64,000 nucleotides of DNA from Bacteroidota bacterium (GTDB taxonomy: Bacteria; Bacteroidota; Bacteroidia; Chitinophagales; Chitinophagaceae), in assembly GCA_018267575.1 (NCBI GenBank), contig JAFDYF010000068.1:148771-212770 (forward strand). The letters run 5' to 3'. This document shows, in pieces, positions 9,140-17,608 of the stretch (the stretch's first letter is position 1; each line of letters opens with the position of its first letter). Below the pieces are notes generated by a model, which was not told the origin of the DNA, ran no database searches, and was given only the letters and a program-made list of their open reading frames with translations. Both the position numbers and the translations under genes were made by a program.

Positions 9140-9820
9140 CTATGCAATCAGATTTTCATAAATTACTTTAGCACCATACACAAAACAGAGGGATGAGGTT
9201 ATTATGATCAACACTGATTGCAAGGATTTCGCCTGCATGATCCGTTTTGAAAAGGGAACACTGAACAAACCTGCTGCAACAAACATGCCCACCACACACC
9301 CCATACTAAAGATGAGCAGATAAGCCAACCCGTCGATTGGGCTTTTTATCTGCGCCATTACTATTACGATTAGGGCACCACTGCCTGCCAAACCGTGAAC
9401 CAATCCCACTCCGTAAGCCAACGAATGGGTATGCTGGTGTGAATGTTGACCACCACTGTGCACATGTAAGTGCTTATGCAATCCCTCGCCATGTGTATGG
9501 GGATGCACATGAACCGCTATATTTTTATTTTTGAAAAATTTTAATAATCTATAAATAGCCAGTGCTATCAACATGAAACCAACCATTGCTTCAAAATAAT
9601 GAAAGCTATGTTCAGATATCCCTACCTTGAAGATGATCATCAACAAACCAATCAAAAAAATGGTGGAAGAATGACCAAGTCCCCAAAATATTCCATCCTT
9701 CATGGACGACTTCATATTACTTCGCTGCGAAACAATATTGCTGACAGCCAATAAATGATCTGCTTCAAAAGCATGGATAAAGCCAGCGTAAATGGTGAGC
9801 AATAGCGGGAAGCTGAGCAT
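9140..9820 (-). CDS. UreH/NicO-like nickel permease with histidine-rich loop
   Basis: A 226-residue membrane protein with about six hydrophobic segments. The first carries HAFEADH (residues 16-22), the variant in this family of the HX4DH motif of nickel/cobalt permeases, followed by SNIVSQR. GLGHSS near residue 50 is the second family motif. Between the membrane halves lies a loop with 12 histidines in residues 104-132. The family brings Ni(II), or Co(II), across the inner membrane. Next to a complete hyp set, nickel supply for the [NiFe] centre is the natural role. It follows the NHL gene by 53 bases. Confidence 0.8.
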   Translation of the reverse strand: MLSFPLLLTIYAGFIHAFEADHLLAVSNIVSQRSNMKSSMKDGIFWGLGHSSTIFLIGLLMIIFKVGISEHSFHYFEAMVGFMLIALAIYRLLKFFKNKNIAVHVHPHTHGEGLHKHLHVHSGGQHSHQHTHSLAYGVGLVHGLAGSGALIVIVMAQIKSPIDGLAYLLIFSMGCVVGMFVAAGLFSVPFSKRIMQAKSLQSVLIIITSSLCFVYGAKVIYENLIA

Positions 9821-9873
9821 GGGTTAGTTTGGGGAATTAGTAATTTGGAATTGGGTGTTGGGTATTAGAATCA

Positions 9874-10998
9874 TCATTCATTTTTTTCTGTTTCATAAAA
9901 TACGATTCGGTGGTTGCCCGTATCTGCAACTATCAATATATCATCTGTCATCGTTAATGCAAATGGCCAGTACAAACGCTCATTGTCTTGCTTGCCTACT
10001 TCCAAATGTTCGCCAATCGCTTCAAAATGGATATTACCAAACAGATTATCCGCTGCCTGATTATTTTCAGTAGGTATTTTTTTGAAAAACAAAACACGAC
10101 TATTGCCAGTATCGGCCAAATACAAAGAACCTTTTTTCATCAGCGTATCATAGCACCAGTTCAATGTATTCGCTTTTGGTCGAAGACTATACTGGTTCTG
10201 ACCACAACTGTTTAAATCAGGCTGCCCAATAATGGCACTTGCTTTATTCGAAAACGCATCCCGCCAATTTCCCCAAAGCAATACCCGGTAATATTGTGTG
10301 TCCGAAATAGCCAATACCCCATCCTCTGAAACCTTTACGGAATAGGGCCATACCGCATTCTCGCTTTCATAATCTTTATCTTCAAAATTATTTTTCCCAA
10401 TCACCTTATCTGCTGCCTGATAATTTTTTGTGGGAATATTTTCATAAAACAACACCCTTCTATTTCCCGTATCTGCAATCCATAAATGCACGCCGTCGCT
10501 CCACACTCCATAGCACCAATAAAGATTTTGCGCAGAGGCCGCTGAGCCCACCCCATGCAGGTTGGGCAAACAGTGATGCATATCTGGTTGCCCAATCACC
10601 ACATCGGCAGGCTGCCCATTTTTGGTCGGAAAATTGTTCCATATCAACACTCGATGATTCCACGCATCAGCCACGATCAATTTATTCCCATCACTCCAAA
10701 TCCCCGATGGATAAAGCAAGGAAGCTGCGTCTGTTTCCCCACCTGCGTTACGCTGTGTATCCGTCGCCTGTAGTTGCCCCAACACAATATCTGGTCCCTG
10801 ATAAGATGAGCTTGGCATCTTATTCCAAATAAAAATCCGATTCTGTGCAGTATCTGCCACTATCAATTTTCCAGCAACTGCATGAACACCACGTGGTGCC
10901 AAAAAAGGATTACCCTCATCCCCATAAAAAAACAAGGATGCTTTTTTTTCCGGGGCCAAGCCACGGTTTTTGTCGCGTATATTTATTGTTTCGGTCAT
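9874..10998 (-). CDS. NHL-repeat beta-propeller protein of the hydrogenase cluster
   Basis: A protein of about 374 residues made of NHL-type repeats: LIVADTAQNRIFIWN, LIVADAWNHRVLIWN, LWIADTGNRRVLFYEN, LAISDTQYYRVLLW, LYLADTGNSRVLFFKK and LIVADTGNHRIVFYE. These predict a six-bladed propeller. There is no signal peptide, so it is cytoplasmic. The start at MTETINI is preferred because the longer frame begins inside the REP palindromes at 11028. From memory, NHL proteins accompany group 2a [NiFe] hydrogenase clusters in other phyla; their role is not established. A protein-protein scaffold is an inference from the fold. Confidence 0.8.
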   Translation of the reverse strand: MTETINIRDKNRGLAPEKKASLFFYGDEGNPFLAPRGVHAVAGKLIVADTAQNRIFIWNKMPSSSYQGPDIVLGQLQATDTQRNAGGETDAASLLYPSGIWSDGNKLIVADAWNHRVLIWNNFPTKNGQPADVVIGQPDMHHCLPNLHGVGSAASAQNLYWCYGVWSDGVHLWIADTGNRRVLFYENIPTKNYQAADKVIGKNNFEDKDYESENAVWPYSVKVSEDGVLAISDTQYYRVLLWGNWRDAFSNKASAIIGQPDLNSCGQNQYSLRPKANTLNWCYDTLMKKGSLYLADTGNSRVLFFKKIPTENNQAADNLFGNIHFEAIGEHLEVGKQDNERLYWPFALTMTDDILIVADTGNHRIVFYETEKNE

Positions 10999-11027
10999 TG
11001 TATATGTGTGCATGTCTAACCAAGGAC

Positions 11028-11147
11028 TGTGTCTTTTCGCCAAGGACTGCGTCCTTGGTTATGCGGATTGAACCCCTTCGGGGTTAGTTTTCCCTTTGAC
11101 CAAGGACTGTGTCCTTGGTTACTTAAGATTGAACCCCTTCGGGGTTC
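11028..11147. repeat. REP-like palindrome pair array between hypE and the NHL gene
   Basis: Two units of about 60 bp, each with two hairpins: CCAAGGAC-TGY-GTCCTTGG (at 11040 and 11100) and AACCCC-TTC-GGGGTT (at 11071 and 11132). A degenerate third copy of the first hairpin begins at 11030. The design, including the TGY and TTC loops, matches the palindromes around the transposase at 21.7 kb. Confidence 0.8.
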
Positions 11148-11159
11148 AGGAATATTGCT

Positions 11160-12197
11160 CTAACATATTCTTGGCAACTGTTCGCCGGTCAACATATTCA
11201 CCACTCTTCGTCCGCCAATATTGCTTTTCATCAAAACCTGCTTTGGATGTTCAGTTGTGACTTGTCCAACGATACTTGCCATACTGCCATGTTCCCATTC
11301 TTTTACCCGTTGCAAAAAAACTTCTGCAATGGATGCATCTACCACTGCCACAAACAATCCTTCATTCGCTACATACAAAGGATCAAGACCCAACATTTCA
11401 CAAGCACCTTCTACCTCTTCCTCAACGGGGATATTTTTTTGGGAAATATCAATCCCTAATTTTGAGTCGATGGCCATTTCATTCAAAACGGTGGCTAGCC
11501 CTCCTCTTGTCGGGTCACGTAAGAAATGGATCTTTTCCCCGAACTCATTGATCAAATCAATGATTATTTTTTTTAATGGTCTTGTGTCGCTGCTAATGGT
11601 AGTCTCAAATTGCAGCCCTTGCCGATGGCTCATAATCGTAATGCCATGTCTTGCCAAAGGGCCGCTCAATATAATCTTATCGCCTGCCTTAATATTTTCA
11701 ATATCAATATTGGCTTTGGCCACTACTTGTCCGATTCCCGTGGTATTGATAAATATTTTATCACCTTTCCCTCTTTCTACTACTTTCGTATCGCCGGTGA
11801 TTACCTGTACGCCTGCTTTTTCACATGCTGCTTTGATGCTCAACAATACTTGCCAGAATTCAGTCATGGTCAATCCTTCCTCCAACACAAAACCAAGTGT
11901 GAGGTATTTTGCAGATGCCCCGCACATGGCCAAATCGTTCACCGTTCCATTTACAGCGAGGTCACCAATATCGCCACCTTCAAAAAATATGGGAGATACT
12001 ACATAAGTGTCGGTGCTCATTGCCAATTTTCCGTCGAGCTGAAAAATAGCCCCATCATGTTTTTTATCCAACAAATCGTTTTGTAAGAGATTAAATACAC
12101 CCGAGTTCAACAATTGACTGGTCAATGTGCCGCCACTACCATGACCCAGGTTGATGGTATCGAAATCAAGTTTCGGAAGCGGGCAAGAAAGGTTCAT
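11160..12197 (-). CDS. hypE: Hydrogenase maturation protein HypE
   Basis: A 345-residue PurM-like ATPase that dehydrates the carbamoyl group on its C-terminal cysteine to thiocyanate, the CN- donor for the [NiFe] active site. Visible landmarks are INLGHGSGG near residue 17, the STDTYVVSP region, GDIGDLAVNGTVNDLAMCGA, GDTKVVERGKGDKIFINTTGIG and RDPTRGGLATVLNEMA. The C-terminus ends in PRIC, with the essential terminal cysteine intact. Length is typical. It is the last gene of the hyp run and works with HypF (carbamoylation) and HypC/HypD (ligand assembly). Confidence 0.95.
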   Translation of the reverse strand: MNLSCPLPKLDFDTINLGHGSGGTLTSQLLNSGVFNLLQNDLLDKKHDGAIFQLDGKLAMSTDTYVVSPIFFEGGDIGDLAVNGTVNDLAMCGASAKYLTLGFVLEEGLTMTEFWQVLLSIKAACEKAGVQVITGDTKVVERGKGDKIFINTTGIGQVVAKANIDIENIKAGDKIILSGPLARHGITIMSHRQGLQFETTISSDTRPLKKIIIDLINEFGEKIHFLRDPTRGGLATVLNEMAIDSKLGIDISQKNIPVEEEVEGACEMLGLDPLYVANEGLFVAVVDASIAEVFLQRVKEWEHGSMASIVGQVTTEHPKQVLMKSNIGGRRVVNMLTGEQLPRIC

Positions 12198-12262
12198 GAA
12201 TGATGGTTATGAATGAAGATTAAAAAGTAATGTTAAGATGAATAATAACTTTAACACATTGT

Positions 12263-12320
12263 CAAATAGAATTACATCTGTACAAGAGTGCGACGCAACG
12301 GAAGCTTAATAGTAGCAATG
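12263..12320 (+). repeat. Dispersed ~65-bp repeat, copy 1 (hypD-hypE gap)
   Basis: Core GTACAAGAGTGCGACGCAAC at 12280-12299, flanked on the left by AATAGAATT and on the right by TAATAGTAGCAATG. It fills the gap between hypD and hypE. Three other copies lie at 17.5, 19.3 and 22.9 kb, all in gaps of the hydrogenase island. Confidence 0.8.
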
Positions 12321-12340
12321 CGGTTTATTACATAACTGCT

Positions 12341-13444
12341 TTATTCTTCGACCAAAGAAGTCGCCAAATTGAAATGATAATAAGCCGCACAAGCTCCTTC
12401 GCTGCTTACCATGGGCGCACCCAAAGGCTTAACTGGCGTACATTTCGTTCCAAAATTGGGGCATTGGTTCGGCTTGATTTTTCCTTTCATCACATCGCCC
12501 GACAAACAACTCAGGTCTTCTTTTGAACCTTTAACATCAATGTTGAATTTTTTATCCGCATCATAAGCACTAAAATCTCTTTTAACGGAGTATCCGCTGA
12601 ATGGGATATTGCCAATGCCACGCCACTCGCGGTCGGAGACTTCAAACACTTTTTCAATCATCCCAATCGCATTGCTGTTCCCCTGCGCTTCCACCACCCT
12701 CGTATATTGGTTCTCTAATCTATGTTCTCCTTTTTCAAGCTGCCTAACGGTCATCAATATCCCTTCGAGCAAATCGACCGGCTCGAATCCGCTAACTACA
12801 ATGGGTATCTGATATTTTTCAACCAATGGATAATACTCGCTGATGCCCATGATAGCGCAAACATGACCTGCGGCCAAAAATGCATGCACTCGACAATCCT
12901 CATCGCCCATAATCGCTTCCATAGCGGGTGGCACCAACACATGCGAGGTAAGGATGGAATAATTTTTCAGTCCTTCACGATGTGCATGAATCACGGACAA
13001 GGCATTGGCGGGAGCGGTCGTTTCAAAACCTACTGCAAAAAAAACGACTTCCTTGTCAGGATTTTCTCTGGCAATTTTCACAGCCTCCAACGGCGAATAC
13101 AAAATGCGCACATCAGCACCTTTTGATTTTGCTTCCAACAAACTCATACCCGTGCCCGGCACACGAATCATATCACCAAAAGAACACAACACCACATTGT
13201 GTTTCGTGGCCAGTTGAACCGCTTTGTCAATCAAGTTTACGGGTGTTACACAAACCGGACAGCCAGGACCATGAATCATCTGGATATTTGATGGGAGCAT
13301 ATTGAGTATCCCGTTCTTCACCAGAGAATGCGTTTGTCCACCGCAAACCTCCATGATATTCCAGTTGCCCCTCACCGTTTGCTGTATCTCTTTCAATAAA
13401 GCGTCCACTATTTCGGGGGAGCGGTATTCGGAAATGTATTTCAT
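12341..13444 (-). CDS. hypD: Hydrogenase maturation protein HypD
   Basis: A 367-residue iron-sulfur protein that, with HypC, assembles the Fe(CN)2CO unit. Conserved motifs are VCGGQTHS (Cys34), HGPGCPVCVTP (Cys62, Cys65), CSFGDMIRVPGTGMSLLEAKSKGADVRI (residues beginning near 106), the VGFETTAPA region and the C-terminal cysteine cluster CPNFGTKCTPVKPLGAPMVS followed by EGACAAYY, which holds the [4Fe-4S] ligands. Length is typical of the family. It lies 62 bases downstream of hypC, and the gap to hypE holds a dispersed repeat. Confidence 0.95.
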   Translation of the reverse strand: MKYISEYRSPEIVDALLKEIQQTVRGNWNIMEVCGGQTHSLVKNGILNMLPSNIQMIHGPGCPVCVTPVNLIDKAVQLATKHNVVLCSFGDMIRVPGTGMSLLEAKSKGADVRILYSPLEAVKIARENPDKEVVFFAVGFETTAPANALSVIHAHREGLKNYSILTSHVLVPPAMEAIMGDEDCRVHAFLAAGHVCAIMGISEYYPLVEKYQIPIVVSGFEPVDLLEGILMTVRQLEKGEHRLENQYTRVVEAQGNSNAIGMIEKVFEVSDREWRGIGNIPFSGYSVKRDFSAYDADKKFNIDVKGSKEDLSCLSGDVMKGKIKPNQCPNFGTKCTPVKPLGAPMVSSEGACAAYYHFNLATSLVEE

Positions 13445-13506
13445 TTGATGATTATTTTAAAATCCAATGAAAAATGATTTGAAATATTATTTCTTAATTC
13501 GCATGA

Positions 13507-13764
13507 TTAATTTTCTGTATCATACAATTCATCCAGTTCCCCCGCTTCCTTTAAATAGCCAAAGACTTTGTTCGCTTCTTCCTCATTCACTTTACTGATG
13601 GCAACGCCCACATGGACGAGCACATAATCGCCCACATCCGCAGTCGGTACCATTTCCAATGAGGCTTCTTTAATGATTCCGCCAAAAGACACTTTGGCCA
13701 TTTTAACTGCACCTCCATATAGAAGCTCAATTGATTTTATTTTTCCGGGGATTGCTAAACACAT
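13507..13764 (-). CDS. hypC: Hydrogenase maturation chaperone HypC
   Basis: An 85-residue protein starting MCLAIPGKIKS, the HypC/HupF signature with the essential Cys2 exposed after methionine removal. GDYVLVHVGVAISKVNEEEA follows. HypC carries the iron unit between HypD and the apo large subunit. One HypC must serve both large subunits encoded here. It lies 16 bases behind hypF. Confidence 0.95.
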   Translation of the reverse strand: MCLAIPGKIKSIELLYGGAVKMAKVSFGGIIKEASLEMVPTADVGDYVLVHVGVAISKVNEEEANKVFGYLKEAGELDELYDTEN

Positions 13765-13780
13765 AAATTCAAATTGATTA

Positions 13781-16132
13781 TTAAGAATTAAAAACTGCTA
13801 TCGGTTCATCAGAAAGAACCGTTTGTTTAATAGTATGGGGATTTACTGAATGCATATCATTATCATAATAAACCAACTGTCCAAATGAAATATTTTCATC
13901 ATTGGGCGAAAGATGTAGATGAAAATACAATTGATATTTTCCGTTGTATTGCTGTTGAATCCAATCCACCAACAAGGCATTTTGAAAAACCCCACCACTG
14001 AAACAAATTTTTTCGACTTGTATATTTTGGGCGATCATTCCGACCAGGCAAACAAGTGAATAATGAAATTTGGCGGCGATATAATCCTTCGGCTTATTTT
14101 TTTGGATATCCGTCATGATCCCTTGCATCAGGGAAGCGGTGGGGATCCGGTAATAATGGGCACCTTCCTTAAAATAGGATTCGTCCATGACCATCCCATT
14201 TCTTTCAACATATTTTTCAGCAAGCGCTTGTAAATACATGGCAGCCTCTCCTTCATAAGTTTGTTTATCACAGATATCCAGCAATGAGGCGGTTGCATCA
14301 AACAACCTTCCTACAGAGGAAGAAGAAATTTTGCTTTGCTCCATCAATGTCTGATAGTTGTTCCATTCTGCCTCCGTAAATTTTTTCTTTAAACTTCCCG
14401 GCATTGGCCATGTATCTGAAGAAGCGCATAGGGCTGCTATCCGTGGTTCCAGTGCCAGCTTATCACCTGCAATTGTTGGGAAATAATCAAAATGATAACA
14501 ACGAAGCATCTCATTATTTTCATACTTAAAAAACTCGCCGCCCCAGATCTGTCCATCTGTTCCCAAACCAGTTCCGTCCCAAACCACGCCCATTACAGGT
14601 TCACTTGTATTTATTAAATCATTTTCAGCCAATATCGCAGCAAAATGTGCTTCGTGATGTTGAACCAACTTTGTATCTGCCTGATATTCCGCTGCCAGTT
14701 CTATTGCATATTGATGGGAAAAATAACCTGGATGCATATCCGCTAATATCAAATCAGGCTTCACCTGGTACAGCTTCATCCAATGGCTGAGCGTGTCCTT
14801 GTACATCTGTAGGGATTCATAGGTTTCACCGCTACCCAAAAACTGGCTCACAAAAACATTTCCATTCACAGACAAAGCAAAACTGCTTTTCATAAAGGCA
14901 CCCATCGAAATAATAGCGCTCTCTTTCTTTGGCTTATATTGTAAATAGCTCGGTGCATATCCCCTTGACCTTCTAAGCTTAATCTGTTGCCCCGAATATT
15001 TTGAAACCTGAACCACGCTGTCGTCCTGAGGAAGTACAATTTCCCGATTGTATACCAGCACAAAATCCGCCACCTCAAACAAATTATCCAAGGCATCAAT
15101 ATCTTTATATACAATGGGCGAACCGGAGATATTGGCACTGGTAGCAATCAGGGGTTTACCAAAATCAGTTGCAATCAAATCCAGCAAAGGGCTGTAGGGT
15201 AGCATAATACCCACACGGTTCAAACCCGGTGCAATACTATTTATTACCCTTGTGTTTGAGACAGCTGTTTTCGGGCTCAATAAAACAATCGGCGCTTCAG
15301 CACTGAGCAATAGCTTCTCTTCATTTTTATTGACCAAAAAATCATTCTTCAACTTCTCGATGCCTGGGTACAAAACAGCAAAAGGCTTAGTCGGACGTTG
15401 CTTTCGGTTTCTTAATAGTTGAATAGCTTCTTTATTGCTTGCATCACATAAAAACAGATAACCGCCCACGCCTTTAACCGCAACAATTTTACCTTGATGG
15501 AGAAATGTTCGCAGGCTCAGTAATATTTCTTCCGTATTATCAGACAAACCAGTGGAATCCTTTTCATGAATACGCATCTCTATTCCACAATCTGAACAGG
15601 AATTGGTTTGGGAAAAAAATCTTCGATCATTTATGCTACCGTATTCCTTCTGGCAAGAATTGCACATGACAAATTTTTCCATGCTGCTCAAATGCCTTTC
15701 ATAAGGTAGTTCTTGAATAATCGAATACCGGGGCCCACATTGGGTGCAAGTAATAAATGGATAGCGGTAACGCCGATTGTTTTTGTCGTACAACTCTTGC
15801 CTACAACTATCGCAAATTGCTTTATCTGGGGAAATGAGTGTATTCTTTTTGTGAAGGTCTTCTTCCACAACAATTGAAAAATCATCGAAATCAACATCAT
15901 CAACCATTTGTATAGCCAAATAGTTGATGACCGATTGTTCTGGTGCTTCCTTTTTTATCCTATCCAAAAAAATGGTTGCAATATGCTCGTCTGCATTAAA
16001 GAAAACATGCAACCCATCACTCCCATTTTTTACATGCCCATGCAATTGCATTTCCTTTGCCAATTGATAGACCATTGGCCGAAAACCAACACCCTGAACA
16101 ATCCCATTGATATGTATGTGATAGGTATTCAA
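13781..16132 (-). CDS. hypF: Carbamoyltransferase HypF
   Basis: A 783-residue multidomain enzyme that makes carbamoyl adenylate from carbamoyl phosphate and transfers the carbamoyl group to the HypE cysteine. The N-terminal acylphosphatase domain has GIVQGVGFRPMVYQLA (about residues 10-25). Two zinc-finger modules follow (CDSC...CTQCGPRYS, about 107-140; CNSC...CSDCG, about 158-185). Next comes a YrdC-like domain (KGVGGYLFLCDA, LRNRKQRPTKPFAVLYP, LIATSANISGSPI). The C-terminal Kae1-like domain has QHHEAHFAAILAEN, VWDGTGLGTDGQIWGGEF and ICFSGGVFQNALL. All parts are present and full length. It lies 15 bases behind hypB. Confidence 0.95.
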   Translation of the reverse strand: MNTYHIHINGIVQGVGFRPMVYQLAKEMQLHGHVKNGSDGLHVFFNADEHIATIFLDRIKKEAPEQSVINYLAIQMVDDVDFDDFSIVVEEDLHKKNTLISPDKAICDSCRQELYDKNNRRYRYPFITCTQCGPRYSIIQELPYERHLSSMEKFVMCNSCQKEYGSINDRRFFSQTNSCSDCGIEMRIHEKDSTGLSDNTEEILLSLRTFLHQGKIVAVKGVGGYLFLCDASNKEAIQLLRNRKQRPTKPFAVLYPGIEKLKNDFLVNKNEEKLLLSAEAPIVLLSPKTAVSNTRVINSIAPGLNRVGIMLPYSPLLDLIATDFGKPLIATSANISGSPIVYKDIDALDNLFEVADFVLVYNREIVLPQDDSVVQVSKYSGQQIKLRRSRGYAPSYLQYKPKKESAIISMGAFMKSSFALSVNGNVFVSQFLGSGETYESLQMYKDTLSHWMKLYQVKPDLILADMHPGYFSHQYAIELAAEYQADTKLVQHHEAHFAAILAENDLINTSEPVMGVVWDGTGLGTDGQIWGGEFFKYENNEMLRCYHFDYFPTIAGDKLALEPRIAALCASSDTWPMPGSLKKKFTEAEWNNYQTLMEQSKISSSSVGRLFDATASLLDICDKQTYEGEAAMYLQALAEKYVERNGMVMDESYFKEGAHYYRIPTASLMQGIMTDIQKNKPKDYIAAKFHYSLVCLVGMIAQNIQVEKICFSGGVFQNALLVDWIQQQYNGKYQLYFHLHLSPNDENISFGQLVYYDNDMHSVNPHTIKQTVLSDEPIAVFNS

Positions 16133-16147
16133 AATATTTGATTGATT

Positions 16148-16855
16148 TTAGCCGATCACCAAATTGGCTTTCTTTTGTTTTACTTTTTTCACCAACCAAT
16201 CGCTCCATTCTTGCAAGCCCTCTCCTTTCAAACTTGAAATAGTGATCACTTCCAAATCGGGATTGATATCTCTTGCATCTTTGCTAACCGCATCAACTGA
16301 AAATGGCAAATAGGGCAATAAATCCGATTTGGAAACCAGCATCAGTTCGCTGGTCAGGAACATGCGTGGGTATTTCTTGGGTTTGTCATCGCCTTCCGTG
16401 CAGGAAATAACCGTCACCCGAAAATCTTCTCCCAAATCAAAGGCCGCTGGACAAACAAGGTTACCCACATTTTCAATAAAGAGTACATCAACCCCATCAA
16501 GATTAATATGGTCCAATGCCTGCAATATCATTTGCGCCTCGATATGGCACATGCCGCCGGTAACAATCTGCAATGCATTTATACCAACTTCCTTCATTCG
16601 GATAGCATCCCTTTCTGTTTCGGGATCTCCAACAAGAACAGCCATGCTCAGTTTACCTTTCAACAATTTTCCCGTTTCCTGCATGAGCGTGGTTTTGCCA
16701 CTGCCCGGCGATGAGCAGATATTGATGACGAGCATATCGCTCAACTTTTCGCGGATCACTTTGGCCACAAAATCATTTGCCTTTAACAAATTGAGGGTGG
16801 TATTCTCACACTGTACGGAACCAACGGGTGCCCGGTTCGATTTTGGTGTTGACAT
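16148..16855 (-). CDS. hypB: Hydrogenase nickel-insertion GTPase HypB
   Basis: A 235-residue SIMIBI-class GTPase that releases nickel to the large subunit with HypA. The P-loop is CSSPGSGKTTLM (about residues 48-59), followed by VGDPETERDA, the metal-site stretch GGMCHIEAQMI, LFIENVGNLVCPA and the base-binding region LVSKSDLLPYLPF. Unlike many proteobacterial HypB proteins, it has neither a histidine-rich tail nor an N-terminal CxxCGC nickel site. The N-terminus holds only one cysteine (QCENTT). It is separated from hypA by a 159-base gap in which I see no signal. Confidence 0.95.
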   Translation of the reverse strand: MSTPKSNRAPVGSVQCENTTLNLLKANDFVAKVIREKLSDMLVINICSSPGSGKTTLMQETGKLLKGKLSMAVLVGDPETERDAIRMKEVGINALQIVTGGMCHIEAQMILQALDHINLDGVDVLFIENVGNLVCPAAFDLGEDFRVTVISCTEGDDKPKKYPRMFLTSELMLVSKSDLLPYLPFSVDAVSKDARDINPDLEVITISSLKGEGLQEWSDWLVKKVKQKKANLVIG

Positions 16856-17014
16856 ATTGAATTAAAATTTTAGTTCGGACAATAAAAATGAAATACTAAA
16901 TAATATTGAGCCGTTTTAAAATTAGATGACTGTATATAATCTAACATTGTTAATGAAAAAGCTAATCTAATCCTATAAAATCATTTCAGAGATAACCATA
17001 ATCAGTATTAATAA

Positions 17015-17371
17015 TCAGGAATGGATTAATTCATCCGCAAACTCCACTTTACTGATCAACAATTCTTCACCTTGGATGATATTTCTACTGGGCTTGCCAC
17101 AAGTGCAAACAAAGCGATAGTCTTTCACTTCGGTATCTTTATCGCAATCATCGCAATGAATTAAGATCGGCAATACTTCCACATGCAAAGAGACCTGATT
17201 GTATTTTGGCTCATCCATCAGCACTGCTTCAAAAGCGGTTTGCATTAAAATGGGCTGTACATTACTCAAGAGGCCAGCTTTAATATAAATTCCACGGAGC
17301 TTGTCCACGTCATTCGGGAATTCCTCCTCCAGGGTCCTTAAAATATTCCTGACCAATGAAATTTCGTGCAT
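17015..17371 (-). CDS. hypA: Hydrogenase nickel metallochaperone HypA
   Basis: A 118-residue protein starting MHEISLVRNIL. His2 is the conserved nickel ligand. The zinc site is CDDC (73, 76) paired with CTC (89, 91). It supplies nickel to HypB and the large subunit. It is the first gene of the hyp run, and its upstream region holds a TTAGAAATTATTTTCTAA palindrome 62-79 bases before the start codon, so the hyp genes probably have their own regulated promoter. Confidence 0.95.
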   Translation of the reverse strand: MHEISLVRNILRTLEEEFPNDVDKLRGIYIKAGLLSNVQPILMQTAFEAVLMDEPKYNQVSLHVEVLPILIHCDDCDKDTEVKDYRFVCTCGKPSRNIIQGEELLISKVEFADELIHS

Positions 17372-17432
17372 GCAACGAATATTTAGGAAAAGATACGCCT
17401 AAGTAATGGTAAAATGTAAGTTGAATATTTGA

Positions 17433-17450
17433 TTAGAAATTATTTTCTAA
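17433..17450. promoter_or_regulatory. Putative TetR operator upstream of hypA
   Basis: TTAGAAATTATTTTCTAA, an 18-bp palindrome with one broken pair, close to the perfect palindrome in front of the second small-subunit gene (28288-28305). Confidence 0.55.
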
Positions 17451-17521
17451 AATGATTACTCAACAGGTCGAAAGGCAATGAAATCAATTGATTTTATGCA
17501 AAGACATGCAGATAATAGAGC

Positions 17522-17586
17522 GCTGAATAGAATTTCTAACGCACAAGTGTGCGACGCAACGATGCTAAATAGAGTTACGTATGCTT
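17522..17586 (+). repeat. Dispersed ~65-bp repeat, copy 2 (between large subunit 1 and hypA)
   Basis: Core GCACAAGTGTGCGACGCAAC at 17541-17560 with left flank CTGAATAGAATTTCTAA and right flank TAAATAGAGTTACGTATGC. It is more diverged on the right than copies 1 and 4. Confidence 0.75.
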
Positions 17587-17608
17587 GGAAAATAATAGTC
17601 TAAGTATA

